This document shows, one piece after another, positions 18,080 to 25,652 of a DNA stretch of 64,000 nt (positions are counted from its first letter, which is position 1; every line of letters begins with the position of its first letter). The stretch comes from Hufsiella ginkgonis (lineage in GTDB: Bacteria > Bacteroidota > Bacteroidia > Sphingobacteriales > Sphingobacteriaceae). The notes beneath the pieces are model-generated. The model was not told the origin of the DNA. It made no database searches and worked only from the letters and a program-made list of their open reading frames with translations. Location of the stretch: contig NZ_WVHS01000001.1 of NCBI RefSeq assembly GCF_009834915.1, forward strand, positions 744,001-808,000, given 5' to 3'. A program made the position numbers and the translations under genes.

Positions 18080-18667
18080 ATGACATTCAATCTTCAAAAA
18101 AAAGAGCAGCCAGGCGGCGATCAGAAAAAATCTACGTTCGACCTTTCAAAGAAAGCGGCAACGGTGGCGGCCTCCCCAAAGCGGTCGAACTGGCCTTACC
18201 TTGTTGTAGCCTTACTATTGGCCGGTGGCGCTGTACTGTATGTAGCCAACCGTGACGAAAGTCACGGAACAAAAGGCAATCACGTCACCGAAGCCGGAAT
18301 AAAACCGTCGGCAGCCACGGAACCCAACCCGCCCCATGAAGCTTTAACTGCGGCATCGTTCGGGGTAGGGTCTGCGGAACTTGCGGGGATAGACGAGGTT
18401 ACGATCAAACGGATCCAAAGCAAGCTGAAAAGCGGAAGGGTAAAAGTGGAAGTGCATGGTTATGCAAGCAGCGAGGGGACATTATCGCTAAACCAGGCGA
18501 TTTCGCAGGCCAGGGCAGAGGCGTTGAAAAAGGTCCTTGTTGAAAACGGGATCCCGGCATCAGCGATAAAAGTAACAGGCATGGGAATCGGGCACCCGGT
18601 GGCATCGAATGAAACGGAGGAGGGGCGCCGGAAAAACCGTCGCGTGGAGGTGATATTCGTGGAATAG
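18080..18667 (+). CDS. Membrane-anchored OmpA-type peptidoglycan-binding protein
   Basis: 195 residues: a short cytoplasmic N-terminus, one membrane helix (about 36-55, YLVVALLLAGGAVLYV), a linker and an OmpA/MotB domain (about 88-195) with VEVHGYASSEG, the SLNQAISQARAEAL helix and terminal NRRVEVIF. The OmpA domain binds peptidoglycan in the periplasm. The first 25 residues (FNLQKKEQ then FDLSKKA) copy the N-terminal strand pattern of the TerD proteins. It is the last gene of the operon, 11 bases after the second TerD gene, and would link the cytoplasmic TerD/SrfB/tubulin set to the cell wall. Confidence 0.85.
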   Translation: MTFNLQKKEQPGGDQKKSTFDLSKKAATVAASPKRSNWPYLVVALLLAGGAVLYVANRDESHGTKGNHVTEAGIKPSAATEPNPPHEALTAASFGVGSAELAGIDEVTIKRIQSKLKSGRVKVEVHGYASSEGTLSLNQAISQARAEALKKVLVENGIPASAIKVTGMGIGHPVASNETEEGRRKNRRVEVIFVE

Positions 18668-18724
18668 CGAGCGGCGTGCCAGGCGCGATTGGGCATAGTG
18701 CTTGGAAGCAAAAGCCGTAGTAAA

Positions 18725-18740
18725 CTATCAACGTTGATAG
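18725..18740. promoter_or_regulatory. Perfect 16-base palindrome
   Basis: CTATCAACGTTGATAG is fully symmetric and lies 58 bases past the stop of the OmpA-type gene, in a gene-free stretch. It could be an operator for a transcript starting to its right or a remnant of one. Nothing shows which regulator would bind. Confidence 0.45.
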
Positions 18741-18840
18741 CCTACATAAAAATTTCATTTTTCAAAACCTTTCTATTTCAACGCGGTTATATTATCAACA
18801 ACAACGTACATTGACAGCCTGAAACCACCACATCCGTAAC

Positions 18841-19128
18841 TGAGTGAGCCTTATGGGCCGACAATTGGTTATCGTGGAACGGTTGAAGCGAGGAACGATC
18901 GCCGCCAGTTACTTTAATAGAAACAGGGCATGCCGAAAGACCTCCCGGGCGCCGTCCAGGCGCTGCACGAACCTACGGGTAACGCAGAGGCAGACGGAGG
19001 ACGCAGGCCTACATCCGTGAGGAAGAGAGCCGGTCGGTTAAGCGTTGTATGTAGATCTTCATGTTGTTACGACAAATGGAGAACTGAAACGGGAGCTATT
19101 CGCAGGAATGGGCTCCCGTTTTGCTTTT
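18841..19128 (+). ncRNA. Possible structured RNA ending at a terminator
   Basis: The 533-base gap 18668-19200 has no convincing gene. Its right part is GC-rich with local complementarities (for example CTACAT near 19011 with ATGTAG near 19049, and a CGGGCGCC/GGCGC area near 18950) and ends at a strong plus-strand terminator. It does not match the RNase P, tmRNA or 6S patterns I know. A small RNA, or decayed coding sequence, are both possible. Confidence 0.25.
19088..19128 (+). terminator. Rho-independent terminator
   Basis: AACGGGAGC (19088-19096) pairs with GCTCCCGTT (19112-19120) and is followed by TTGCTTTT. Plus-strand orientation; it could end the operon transcript or a local small RNA. 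Confidence 0.75.
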
Positions 19129-19200
19129 AAAGCATGAGAACGACACGTCACCAACAGCCAAAGTCTCCGAACCCCGGTGAGATGACATAAATATTCACCC

Positions 19201-19692
19201 TTACGGAACGCGCTGGGTCTCCCCAATAATTTTGCCTGATCCATTAAAAAGATCATTCAGCACCTTAATACGGAACGCGAAGATCCCATTTAGCTGGCGT
19301 TTCACGAAAAGGGCGTTCGCAGCCCGCCCGAGTGGCCCGAAAGGAAGTTTGTAGTGGACTTCGTCGGTCATCAGCACCCCCTCGTCCGCCGGCTCGAGGC
19401 GATGCTGGTGATGCCAGAACGCATACGGACCGAAACGCTGCTCATCTACGAAAAACCGGCCTGGCGTTACGTGCGTGATCTCGGTTACCCAATGCAGGCG
19501 GATGCCGAGTACCGGGCGCACATAATACTCGATCAGCTGGCCGGCATACATTACACCGGCCGTTTGGCCAAGTACTTCGAAACCCATATACGGCGGCGTG
19601 ATCCTGGCCAGGTTATCGGGCGTGGCGATAAAATCCCAGGCAGCCTGGGGTGTACAGTGGAGCAGTTGTGCCGAACGGAGAACGTGGAGCAT
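19201..19692 (-). CDS. SRPBCC family protein
   Basis: 163 residues with the helix-grip pattern of polyketide-cyclase/START-like proteins: N-terminal strand (LHVLRSAQLLHCTPQAAWDF), the APDNLARITPPYMGF-type loop, and a C-terminal long helix after FGPLGRAANALFVKRQL. Family members bind small hydrophobic ligands; the closest described type is the 'cell division inhibitor/SRPBCC' group common in Bacteroidota. Monocistronic, starts at ATG 19692. Ligand unknown. Confidence 0.8.
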   Translation of the reverse strand: MLHVLRSAQLLHCTPQAAWDFIATPDNLARITPPYMGFEVLGQTAGVMYAGQLIEYYVRPVLGIRLHWVTEITHVTPGRFFVDEQRFGPYAFWHHQHRLEPADEGVLMTDEVHYKLPFGPLGRAANALFVKRQLNGIFAFRIKVLNDLFNGSGKIIGETQRVP

Positions 19693-19837
19693 AGCTTCGG
19701 GGGTCGGGGTTATAGTATACGTACGAATTCGGCATGAAATAGTTTGACGGCACCATTATATGCGCCCTGCTTACGATATTATTTCGGAAATTTAATGCCT
19801 GGGATTGACCGTAACCAAATCATCCCACACTATACCC

Positions 19838-20452
19838 ATGAAAAGAATCGCCTTCTTCCTGCTTTCGCTCACCGCCCTTTCATCGTGCCGGCGCCCCGCG
19901 CCAGGATACCTGCTGGTAAGACAAGATACCACACAGCAACGCGCTCAATATGTATTCATGAGTCCTGGTGGCGACACGGTAAGACGCCTCGATACCGCCA
20001 AATACTACGTTTGTTTTTCCGACACCGTCCGCGCCTTCGCCATCGTAGGCATCAAAGGCCGGAAATCCTGGTGGGCGATCGACCGCGATGAGAAGCCTTT
20101 ATTTCAAGTATATAATACCAGCGACGGCGAACCCACTCCCGATGAATTGCGGTACGGCATGATCCGGATCGTTGATGATAAGGGAAGGATCGGGTTCGCC
20201 AACGACCGGGGAAAGGTGGTAATTTCGCCGCGTTTCGAAGCCGCGTCTAACTTTTACCGCGACAAGGCGATCATCGGCGGCAGCTGTAAGAAAGTGCTTT
20301 GGTGCTGCGAGGGCGAGAATTCTGATAAACATTACATGATCGATTGCAAACAGGCAGGTTTTATAGACAGAAGCGGGCGCATCAGGAAAATGGGCGCATA
20401 TTCCTTTGAAGAAATGGAGAAGCTGAGCGGGTGGAAGCCGGACCAGGATTAG
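19838..20452 (+). CDS. Lipoprotein with WG-type repeats
   Basis: 204 residues from MKRIAFFLLS (ATG at 19838; the upstream frame only adds non-signal residues). SPII signal ends at LSSC (Cys16). The mature part contains two or three WG-like units (FAIVGIKGRKSWWAID, GMIRIVDDKGRIGFAND, AGFIDRSGRIRKMG), which form short beta-hairpin repeats. Unusual is the Cys pair insertion GGSCKKVLWCCEG. Surface or periplasmic, function unknown. Confidence 0.75.
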   Translation: MKRIAFFLLSLTALSSCRRPAPGYLLVRQDTTQQRAQYVFMSPGGDTVRRLDTAKYYVCFSDTVRAFAIVGIKGRKSWWAIDRDEKPLFQVYNTSDGEPTPDELRYGMIRIVDDKGRIGFANDRGKVVISPRFEAASNFYRDKAIIGGSCKKVLWCCEGENSDKHYMIDCKQAGFIDRSGRIRKMGAYSFEEMEKLSGWKPDQD

Positions 20453-20500
20453 GGAGGCAAATTACTATTAACGTCCCCAGTTATTTCTTTTCCGCATTAC

Positions 20501-20902
20501 CTATAACAACTGGTAAGACTCCCGCAGGTAAGTGAACAACACCGGCCGCAGGTCATCCAGCACGGCCACCCGGATATGATTTTCGAACTTGTTGCCGGAA
20601 GCCACACTTTTTAGCACCAGTTTCTCCGGGTGCTGCGTCCTGGAATAGAACTTAATATCCAGGTCCTTCTTCATTGGCCGGATCACCAGGAAGGTGAGCC
20701 GCCGGGTGAAAACGATACAGTTCGGGGTGGTACCTACAAGTACGCCGTCCCAGTCGGCAACTTCCGCCAATATCTTATCGAACACCAGTACGAGCTCCGG
20801 TGACCTGCCGGCAAACAAACTGTCAAGGCTAACCCGTGCGCAATAATGGCGTTGTTCCGGTTTAGGCAGCTCACGGTCACATTTCGGGCAGGTCCAGCTC
20901 AT
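20501..20902 (-). CDS. DUF5655 domain protein with N-terminal zinc ribbon
   Basis: 133 residues from MSWTCPKCDRELPKPEQRHYC (ATG at 20902, quoted in part). The CPKC...HYC cluster is a short zinc-binding knuckle. It is followed by the DUF5655 core, with LDSLFAGRSPELVLVFDKIL and VGTTPNCIVFT. This family is nuclease-like by some analyses but unproven. The longer frame to 21013 is less likely because the family starts at the CPKC motif. A decayed second copy lies at about 39780-39870. Confidence 0.8.
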   Translation of the reverse strand: MSWTCPKCDRELPKPEQRHYCARVSLDSLFAGRSPELVLVFDKILAEVADWDGVLVGTTPNCIVFTRRLTFLVIRPMKKDLDIKFYSRTQHPEKLVLKSVASGNKFENHIRVAVLDDLRPVLFTYLRESYQLL

Positions 20903-21213
20903 TCCCTCATCTTTTTTGGTTAAATTTAACAAACGAATCGATTTTATCCGGCGGGAAAACCAATGTCTTTCGATTTGCAGTTGGATTACCTGCCCGGTCG
21001 GCATTGTTGTCATATTAGGGCGTCTTTTCCCCTCCCAAGTACTCGTAAAAGGTAACCTGGCCGATCGTTTCCATCGGCAGCGATATTCGTTTCGCTGCCG
21101 AAGATTAAAGATGCAACAAATAGAATGATCGGTAAGAGAAAGAGTTTTATACGGAATTGTCGATCATGGATGTCGAACTTAAAACTGGTTATTATTGAAC
21201 CACGGACACCTTA

Positions 21214-21684
21214 CTACTTACTCTTATAAAACCCATGGATCGCGTCGATCAGCTTTTCTAATTCAGGCGCATCGTCCTGCATCACTACCAGGTCCATCGT
21301 GCCAATAGCAATGGGCTCGTTGTCGCCGTAGGATGAGTTCAGGTTTTTTTTAAACCAGATCGTGAACTTTCGCACTTTATTACTGCCGATCACCCGGTGC
21401 ATTTCCATATCCTTCCAGGGGATATTGGTATACTTCAATTCCATTGGTTTGGCTGCTGCTCCCGTTGCATCTTGTTTTTTTTCGGTTAACACGACGCCGC
21501 TTTCCGAAACTTTGAACGATAATACGATGCGGGTTACGCCCAGGTAATCCATGTACCGCTGTTTAGTCGTTTTGTTCAGCAATCGTTCCACACGGCTGAA
21601 CGTTGTTTCCAGGGTTTCGGGCTGCTGCGCCTTGCTGAACAACGAGCAGGCAAGAACGAGCAAAAGGGTGCAAAGCTGTTTCAT
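21214..21684 (-). CDS. Exported protein, unknown
   Basis: 156 residues from MKQLCTLLLVLACSLFSKA (ATG at 21684), a standard signal peptide with cleavage after SKAQ. The mature part is mixed alpha/beta with a strand KMELKYTNIPWKDMEM region and ends with a helix (LEKLIDAIHGFYKSK). No family recognised. It is 20 bases downstream of the beta-barrel gene and probably in one transcript with it. Confidence 0.7.
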   Translation of the reverse strand: MKQLCTLLLVLACSLFSKAQQPETLETTFSRVERLLNKTTKQRYMDYLGVTRIVLSFKVSESGVVLTEKKQDATGAAAKPMELKYTNIPWKDMEMHRVIGSNKVRKFTIWFKKNLNSSYGDNEPIAIGTMDLVVMQDDAPELEKLIDAIHGFYKSK

Positions 21685-21704
21685 GAGTAAGGCAAGGTAA
21701 ACAC

Positions 21705-22289
21705 CTATTTCGCCGGGAACACCCCTGAAAAGATCAGCCCGATCGCATTCGCCGAGTAGTCGACCCCGAACTGATCGCGATAGCTCATAGATGTGTACCG
21801 CAAGCCAACCCATTTGTAAGCAAGCTCAAAAACGGGTCCGCCGGATGCTTTGAACGATACATTGCTGCCGATACCATCCGCATTAAAGCGAATAGCCTGG
21901 TGACTTACCCAGCCGGCGCCGAAACGCATTTTCGGGGTTAACAGCCAGTTGGCGGTCACCTGGAGCGGAACGCGCGTTAAACGGATATGCGCGTTGTCGG
22001 CCGCGGTGGTCACGTATTTAAAACCGACACTCGCGCGCAGCGGAAATTTTTCGAGGCCGCCAAAGGTAACTTCACCCCCAGCTGCCACGGCCAAGCCTTG
22101 CCCGGCTTTTACCGACTGCGTTTCGCCATTCGTAAAATAGATCTCGGCCACGCGATCTCCGCCAAGCTCGAGGCCACCTTCGAGCAGGAAACGAACGTTA
22201 ACCGGCTTTTTATCGGCGCCCTGCGCAAAACTTTGAATAGTACATAGCATAGCATATAAGCAAATGCTTAGAGAAGTTAAGTATTTCAT
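21705..22289 (-). CDS. Outer membrane beta-barrel protein
   Basis: 194 residues from MKYLTSLSICLYAM (ATG at 22289). After a signal ending near SFAQG, the sequence shows alternating amphipathic strands with Gly/Tyr/Phe-rich turns (GGLELGGDRVAEIYF, FPLRASVGFKYVTT, KMRFGAGWVSHQAIRF) and ends in IFSGVFPAK. This is the pattern of small porin-like proteins of Bacteroidota. The ORF can be opened to 22520, but the extension lacks any signal and overlaps a region with no support. Confidence 0.75.
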   Translation of the reverse strand: MKYLTSLSICLYAMLCTIQSFAQGADKKPVNVRFLLEGGLELGGDRVAEIYFTNGETQSVKAGQGLAVAAGGEVTFGGLEKFPLRASVGFKYVTTAADNAHIRLTRVPLQVTANWLLTPKMRFGAGWVSHQAIRFNADGIGSNVSFKASGGPVFELAYKWVGLRYTSMSYRDQFGVDYSANAIGLIFSGVFPAK

Positions 22290-22387
22290 GTAATAAAGTT
22301 TAGGGACGTGAAGATAGGAATTTCGTTTTATTTTTCGTCGGTGATACATGCCGCCGGCCTCCCCCGGTTGGTTGCCAAAGTACCCGC

Positions 22388-22876
22388 TCAGCAGGTGGCC
22401 TCGTGCACCACCTTCAACTTCCGTTTCCTGTTCACCTTGTACGATTTTTCGATACGGTCGATCAGCGCGGAGACCCAACCCTGCAGTACATCGATCTCGT
22501 TTTCGGTAACTTTTTGCCATTCATAGGCGTGCGTAATGTCGGCCGCGTGCATCAACAGGTAAAATAACCGCACTTCTTCGGCGGTGGCGCGCGGAAAGGC
22601 AGCGCCGATTTCGGGTGAGAAGCGGGTTACGGCTTCGAGCTGTTCCCGGGTATTTACGGCCTGCCCGTGGCGTACCGGCAGGGCACGGATGATGGCGGTT
22701 AACGCAACGGCGGTGGCCTGGTGAAGCAGGTATAAAGCGAGGTGCCGGTAGCGGTTGTCGTCTTTATACCGATCGGCGGAGTACGCGAATTCGTCGGCGG
22801 TTAAGATCAGTTGACTCCAGGCTTTGGGGGTGAGTTTGTTAGAAGTTGTATCGGGGTGTTTGGTTAATGCTTTCAT
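22388..22876 (-). CDS. HEPN-like helical protein
   Basis: 162 residues from MKALTKHPD (ATG at 22876). All-helical, with a block LALYLLHQATAVALTAIIRALPVRHG and an RLFYLLMH segment that fits the Rx6H spacing of HEPN ribonuclease sites. The frame is open a further 59 codons to a TTG at 23053, only 5 bases after the preceding gene, so translational coupling through that TTG is possible. The gene follows the 23059-23379 helical protein gene, giving a two-gene unit downstream of the structured element. RNase activity is inference. Confidence 0.6.
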   Translation of the reverse strand: MKALTKHPDTTSNKLTPKAWSQLILTADEFAYSADRYKDDNRYRHLALYLLHQATAVALTAIIRALPVRHGQAVNTREQLEAVTRFSPEIGAAFPRATAEEVRLFYLLMHAADITHAYEWQKVTENEIDVLQGWVSALIDRIEKSYKVNRKRKLKVVHEATC

Positions 22877-23058
22877 GATCGTATCTATTAATAGTGAACA
22901 ATAACTAGTTGAGCAAGGGATCATCCCCACATGATCGCTAAACGAATACTTGTTCGAAACGGTGGGGGTGGCCCGGCAGAACGGCGCGGGAGGCGTAAAG
23001 GCCTTTGCGCGGGGAAGCATCGTTCTGTCTTGAGTTTGGTTACTTTGGGTCAAGCCAA

Positions 23059-23379
23059 TTACGGCCCCTCCGCCAACTCCCCCAGCAACTCATCCAACGC
23101 ATCATAAAACTGCACCAGCCCCGCCATCTCCAGCGGTTCCAGCAAATGGTACTCGCCGGAGACGGTGCATCGGTACCAGTGCCATAAGCGTTGGCGTGCA
23201 CCCGAAGCACGATCGGCACCCGCGGTTGCGCCGCCGCCATAGGTTTGGAAAAACTCGAGGACGTGCAGTTGCAACGCGCCGCCCGTTTCGAACGCCGGCG
23301 AAGGGGGAAATGATTCCTGTCCGGTAACTGCCGCCGGGTGGCTGATGGTTTGGGATGGGGTAAGTTTGAGTGCGTTCAT
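23059..23379 (-). CDS. Small helical protein, paralogue of the 55764-56036 product
   Basis: 106 residues from MNALKLTPSQ (ATG at 23379). After an unstructured head, the C-terminal 65 residues match the product at 55764-56036 by pattern: LEFFQTY against VEYFFVNY, RLWHWYRCTVSG against LLWQLYSGWVYN, and FYDALDELLGEL against FYEQIGDFLNDS. The protein is acidic and helical with no known family. In both loci its 5' leader contains the same structured element 55-60 bases upstream. Function unknown; the constant setting suggests it is the protein partner of that element. Confidence 0.6.
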   Translation of the reverse strand: MNALKLTPSQTISHPAAVTGQESFPPSPAFETGGALQLHVLEFFQTYGGGATAGADRASGARQRLWHWYRCTVSGEYHLLEPLEMAGLVQFYDALDELLGELAEGP

Positions 23380-23432
23380 GTGGTCCTCCGGTTTTTTGGG
23401 TTGATGGATGGGGGGAACCACGGCAAAAAGAT

Positions 23433-23607
23433 GGCGTGGAACCTACTTACCGCCTGGAGGTACTGGTATACCCGGAACGAGTAAGCAGGCCCACGCCAAT
23501 AACTGAGCGTGAGCACTGAACACTTACCGTCTCGTTCCTTTTAAATTACCAGTTTTCCAGGCGAGAACTCAAGTGCGAATGCTTTCTATACTATAGAAGA
23601 GTTCGCA
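23433..23607. ncRNA. Conserved structured element, copy 1
   Basis: Nested helices: CGCCTGGA (23451-23458) with TCCAGGCG (23556-23563); ACTGGTA (23462-23468) with TACCAGT (23547-23553); GGAACGAG (23474-23481) with CTCGTTCC (23531-23538), continued by TAAG/CTTA; CACGC (23492-23496) with GCGTG (23507-23511). GGCGTGG (23433-23439) can also pair with CCACGCC (23491-23497), a pseudoknot or alternative fold. A separate hairpin at 23574-23607 has TGCGAA/TTCGCA outside and TTCTATA/TATAGAA inside. Copy 2 (56094-56275) keeps every helix with compensatory changes. The strand is uncertain: two conserved C-A mismatches would be G-U on minus, while G/T oppositions near 23459 would be wobble on plus. Position in the leader of the minus-strand gene favours minus. 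Confidence 0.75.
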
Positions 23608-23660
23608 AAAATATATACTGTTGTTATGTCATGAGGTAAAGATAAAAACATATTTTGATT

Positions 23661-23680
23661 TGCGGTAATATATTACCGCA
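23661..23680. promoter_or_regulatory. Perfect 20-base palindromic operator of the XRE gene
   Basis: TGCGGTAATATATTACCGCA is perfectly symmetric and ends 46 bases before the XRE start codon, within the shared upstream region of the XRE gene (plus) and the structured element (minus). Such a site is expected for an autoregulating XRE dimer and could control both directions. Confidence 0.7.
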
Positions 23681-23726
23681 TTTATTTTAAAAAAATCAGA
23701 GACCTTCCTATCTGCCATGTATTGAT

Positions 23727-23951
23727 ATGCAGAAAGAAGAAATTGCTGATTTACAAATTCGTTTTGGAGTACATCTTCGCAAGATTCGTGAAGACAAAGG
23801 CTTAAGCTTGCGGGAAGTAGCTGATCGGTGCGACCTTGATAATAGTAATATTTCGAAAATCGAAAACGGGCAGTTTAATATACAATTGTCAAAAATCTTT
23901 GAATTAGCGAAGGGGTTAGGGGTTAGCGCAAAAGATTTGTTAGATTTTTAG
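23727..23951 (+). CDS. XRE family transcriptional regulator
   Basis: 74 residues. A single Cro/C1-type helix-turn-helix fills the protein (FGVHLRKIREDKGLSLREVADRCDL, then NSNISKIENGQFN, quoted in short), ending AKGLGVSAKDLLDF. Size and shape match controller proteins of restriction systems and small phage repressors. The 56398-56622 product is a paralogue with the same ending (AKGLGVKPKELLDF). A perfect 20-base palindrome lies 46 bases upstream. It precedes a membrane-protein cassette, HigBA and a type I restriction operon. Confidence 0.92.
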   Translation: MQKEEIADLQIRFGVHLRKIREDKGLSLREVADRCDLDNSNISKIENGQFNIQLSKIFELAKGLGVSAKDLLDF

Positions 23952-24040
23952 GGCGTTCCCCTGCGGGTCGGGCCATCCGCTGTACTCCTCGTCGTCGTTC
24001 CTCCTCCTGCGGGGTGCCACTCCTGTCCCTAACTCGGGAG
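23951..24040. repeat. 90-base direct repeat, left copy
   Basis: Starts GGGCGTTCCCCTGCGGGTCG directly after the XRE stop and is repeated with a few changes at 25101-25189. It contains CGTCGTCGTTC and ends in a GCGGGAG-type tail. Sequences of this kind are common between genes in Bacteroidota genomes. The two copies bracket the 24200-24971 gene pair. Confidence 0.8.
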
Positions 24041-24199
24041 TCGCGAAACCTCTAGTTCCTACTTTAATCGCGTTAACGGCTATGCAAGTTTAGAAGAAAA
24101 TTGTTGGCAATATCTTTAAACTTGTCAAAATACACTGATCATTAGATAGTTATCAAACTGTTCAATATCTTGCGCCATAATGATACGCGCTCCAGGGAT

Positions 24200-24922
24200 A
24201 TGAATCATGAAGAATTTTATCATAGTCTTTATTATCGTAGCCACGATAACAAGAGCGAGATTAACAACTCGCTTTCTACGCCCATTGGGATATTAACGGC
24301 GTTGATCGCCGGGCTGTTTTATGTCCTTACCAACTTTGAGTTCGAAAACAGTAAAGCGCTAACGATAGTGTTTCTCGTAGTGGCTACAGTTGCAGTGTCT
24401 CTTCTCTCGATTTCGATTTGGCGATTAATCAAGGCGTTTTCTGATGCGCATGATGGCTATGATTATGCCTATTTACCCGATGCTGGGGATCTTAACCACT
24501 ATCACGCCAGCTTACGGGCTTTTTATAGCCAGCAAACCGGCGTTACGAATGAGCAGGCAGTTGCTCAGGCTGATAGGGAGTTCAACGAATATCTGCTCGG
24601 CTTGGCCATTAATGCTGCAAACATCAACCAGAAGAATAATAAAAGGAAGCTATTTCACCGGTTTCAATGCCATCAGTACATGATCTACGCCTTCATTTCC
24701 GTAAGTTTACTTGTTGTTCCCTTCGGTATCAACTTTATAAGTAATAAGGGGAAAGACAAAGTGCAGCATGTGAGCGTAACAAATACGATCCCCATTGCAT
24801 TAAGCGTTAGAGAAAATAGCAGATCCGCAACAACTTTTAAGACCAACGACCATGGCCAAGCAAGAAATAAAAAAGCCGACACCGCCACCCATTCAGATGA
24901 TTCGAGAAGGCGTAGACCCTGA
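24200..24922 (+). CDS. Three-segment membrane protein of a small cassette
   Basis: 240 residues from MNHEEFYHSLYYRSHDNK (ATG at 24200). A short head with YYRSHDNK is followed by two adjacent membrane helices (about 28-46 and 54-78), a soluble domain (about 80-160: YDYAYLPDAGDLNHYHASL) and a third helix (about 172-192), then a charged tail. The layout resembles membrane effectors of defence cassettes, but I cannot name the family. A small proline-rich ORF overlaps its 3' end. It lies between two direct repeats in an island next to restriction genes. Confidence 0.65.
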   Translation: MNHEEFYHSLYYRSHDNKSEINNSLSTPIGILTALIAGLFYVLTNFEFENSKALTIVFLVVATVAVSLLSISIWRLIKAFSDAHDGYDYAYLPDAGDLNHYHASLRAFYSQQTGVTNEQAVAQADREFNEYLLGLAINAANINQKNNKRKLFHRFQCHQYMIYAFISVSLLVVPFGINFISNKGKDKVQHVSVTNTIPIALSVRENSRSATTFKTNDHGQARNKKADTATHSDDSRRRRP

Positions 24923-24971
24923 CAAAAGGCCGGCTAACACAAAAGCGTCCGGAAGTAAGACCGGGAGATAG
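24852..24971 (+). CDS. Small proline-rich ORF overlapping the membrane protein gene
   Basis: 39 residues from the ATG at 24852, overlapping the end of the membrane protein gene by 71 bases in another frame. It reads MAKQEIKKPTPPPIQ and then a basic tail with KRPANTKASGSK. Many two-gene cassettes carry such a short Pro/Lys-rich product after a membrane protein. The reading frame is short, so the call is tentative. Confidence 0.4.
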   Translation: MAKQEIKKPTPPPIQMIREGVDPDKRPANTKASGSKTGR

Positions 24972-25100
24972 TAACGGGGAAGTTTAATGGTCTGATAACC
25001 GGTCCTGGCGCAAAGCCGTCCCGCCAGAAACCCTCTCGAAAATCTATTCCCAAAACAGGTCCTTATCCCAGCCAGCCCCTTAATTGCTACACGATCCTTA

Positions 25101-25189
25101 GGCGTTCCCCTGCGGGTCGGGCCATCCGCTGTACTCCTCGTCGTCGTTCCTCCTCCTGCGGGATGCCGCTCCTGTCCTTAACGCGGGAG
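25101..25189. repeat. 90-base direct repeat, right copy
   Basis: Second copy of the 23951-24040 repeat, about 92 percent similar by eye (GGCGTTCCCCTGCGGGTCGG start, then CCATCCGCTGTACTCCTCG). It lies in the 357-base gap 24972-25328, which holds nothing else apart from the promoter area of higB. Confidence 0.8.
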
Positions 25190-25328
25190 CGTCTACATCA
25201 ACAGCAGTACTATTCATCAATATGCCGGAACAAACACTTCCAATAATTGTTGGCATTTTACCAACATTGTCGTATATTTGTTAAGTGTTTACAAATACAT
25301 CAGGTTAGCTCGGGCAAGACGTTGGCGA

Positions 25329-25622
25329 ATGAAAATTCTTTACCTCAAAAAGCTGCAACAGTACGCGCGGAAGCATGCCGATGCGGCCAAAAGCCTGTCG
25401 GTTTGGAAAACGGTAACGGAAAAAGCCGACTGGAAGAAAAGCGCCGATGTATTGGTGAGCTTCCCCACGGCCAAAACGATCAAGGGTAACCGCGCCCGGT
25501 TCAAGATCGTGGGTAACAAGTATCGCCTGGTGGTGGAGGTGGATTATGAAGACGAGATCGTCGAAATCCGGTTTATCGGCACGCATGCAGAATACGATGA
25601 TATCGACGCGGAAACAATTTGA
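25329..25622 (+). CDS. higB: HigB-type toxin (RelE superfamily mRNA interferase)
   Basis: 97 residues from [12 protein letters not shown] (ATG at 25329; the frame opens at 25278 but family members start here). It carries the HigB_toxin marks: [56 protein letters not shown] and EYDDID. These proteins cleave ribosome-bound mRNA. The antitoxin gene follows 30 bases later, in the toxin-first order typical of higBA. Confidence 0.92.
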   Translation: MKILYLKKLQQYARKHADAAKSLSVWKTVTEKADWKKSADVLVSFPTAKTIKGNRARFKIVGNKYRLVVEVDYEDEIVEIRFIGTHAEYDDIDAETI

Positions 25623-25652
25623 ACAACGGGAGTTAAACGATAGGTAACGACT

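Noticed and set aside
18854-19020. Plus-strand basic ORF starting MGRQLVIVERLKRG in the post-operon gap
   Set aside because: Strongly Arg/Cys-rich with no domain, and the interval is better explained as non-coding because it ends in a terminator.
18841-19128. RNase P RNA, tmRNA or 6S RNA
   Set aside because: None of the universally conserved blocks of these RNAs could be found in the interval.
23951-25189. Integron attC interpretation of the 90-base repeats
   Set aside because: No integrase of the integron type is present and the attC core signature is not recognisable.
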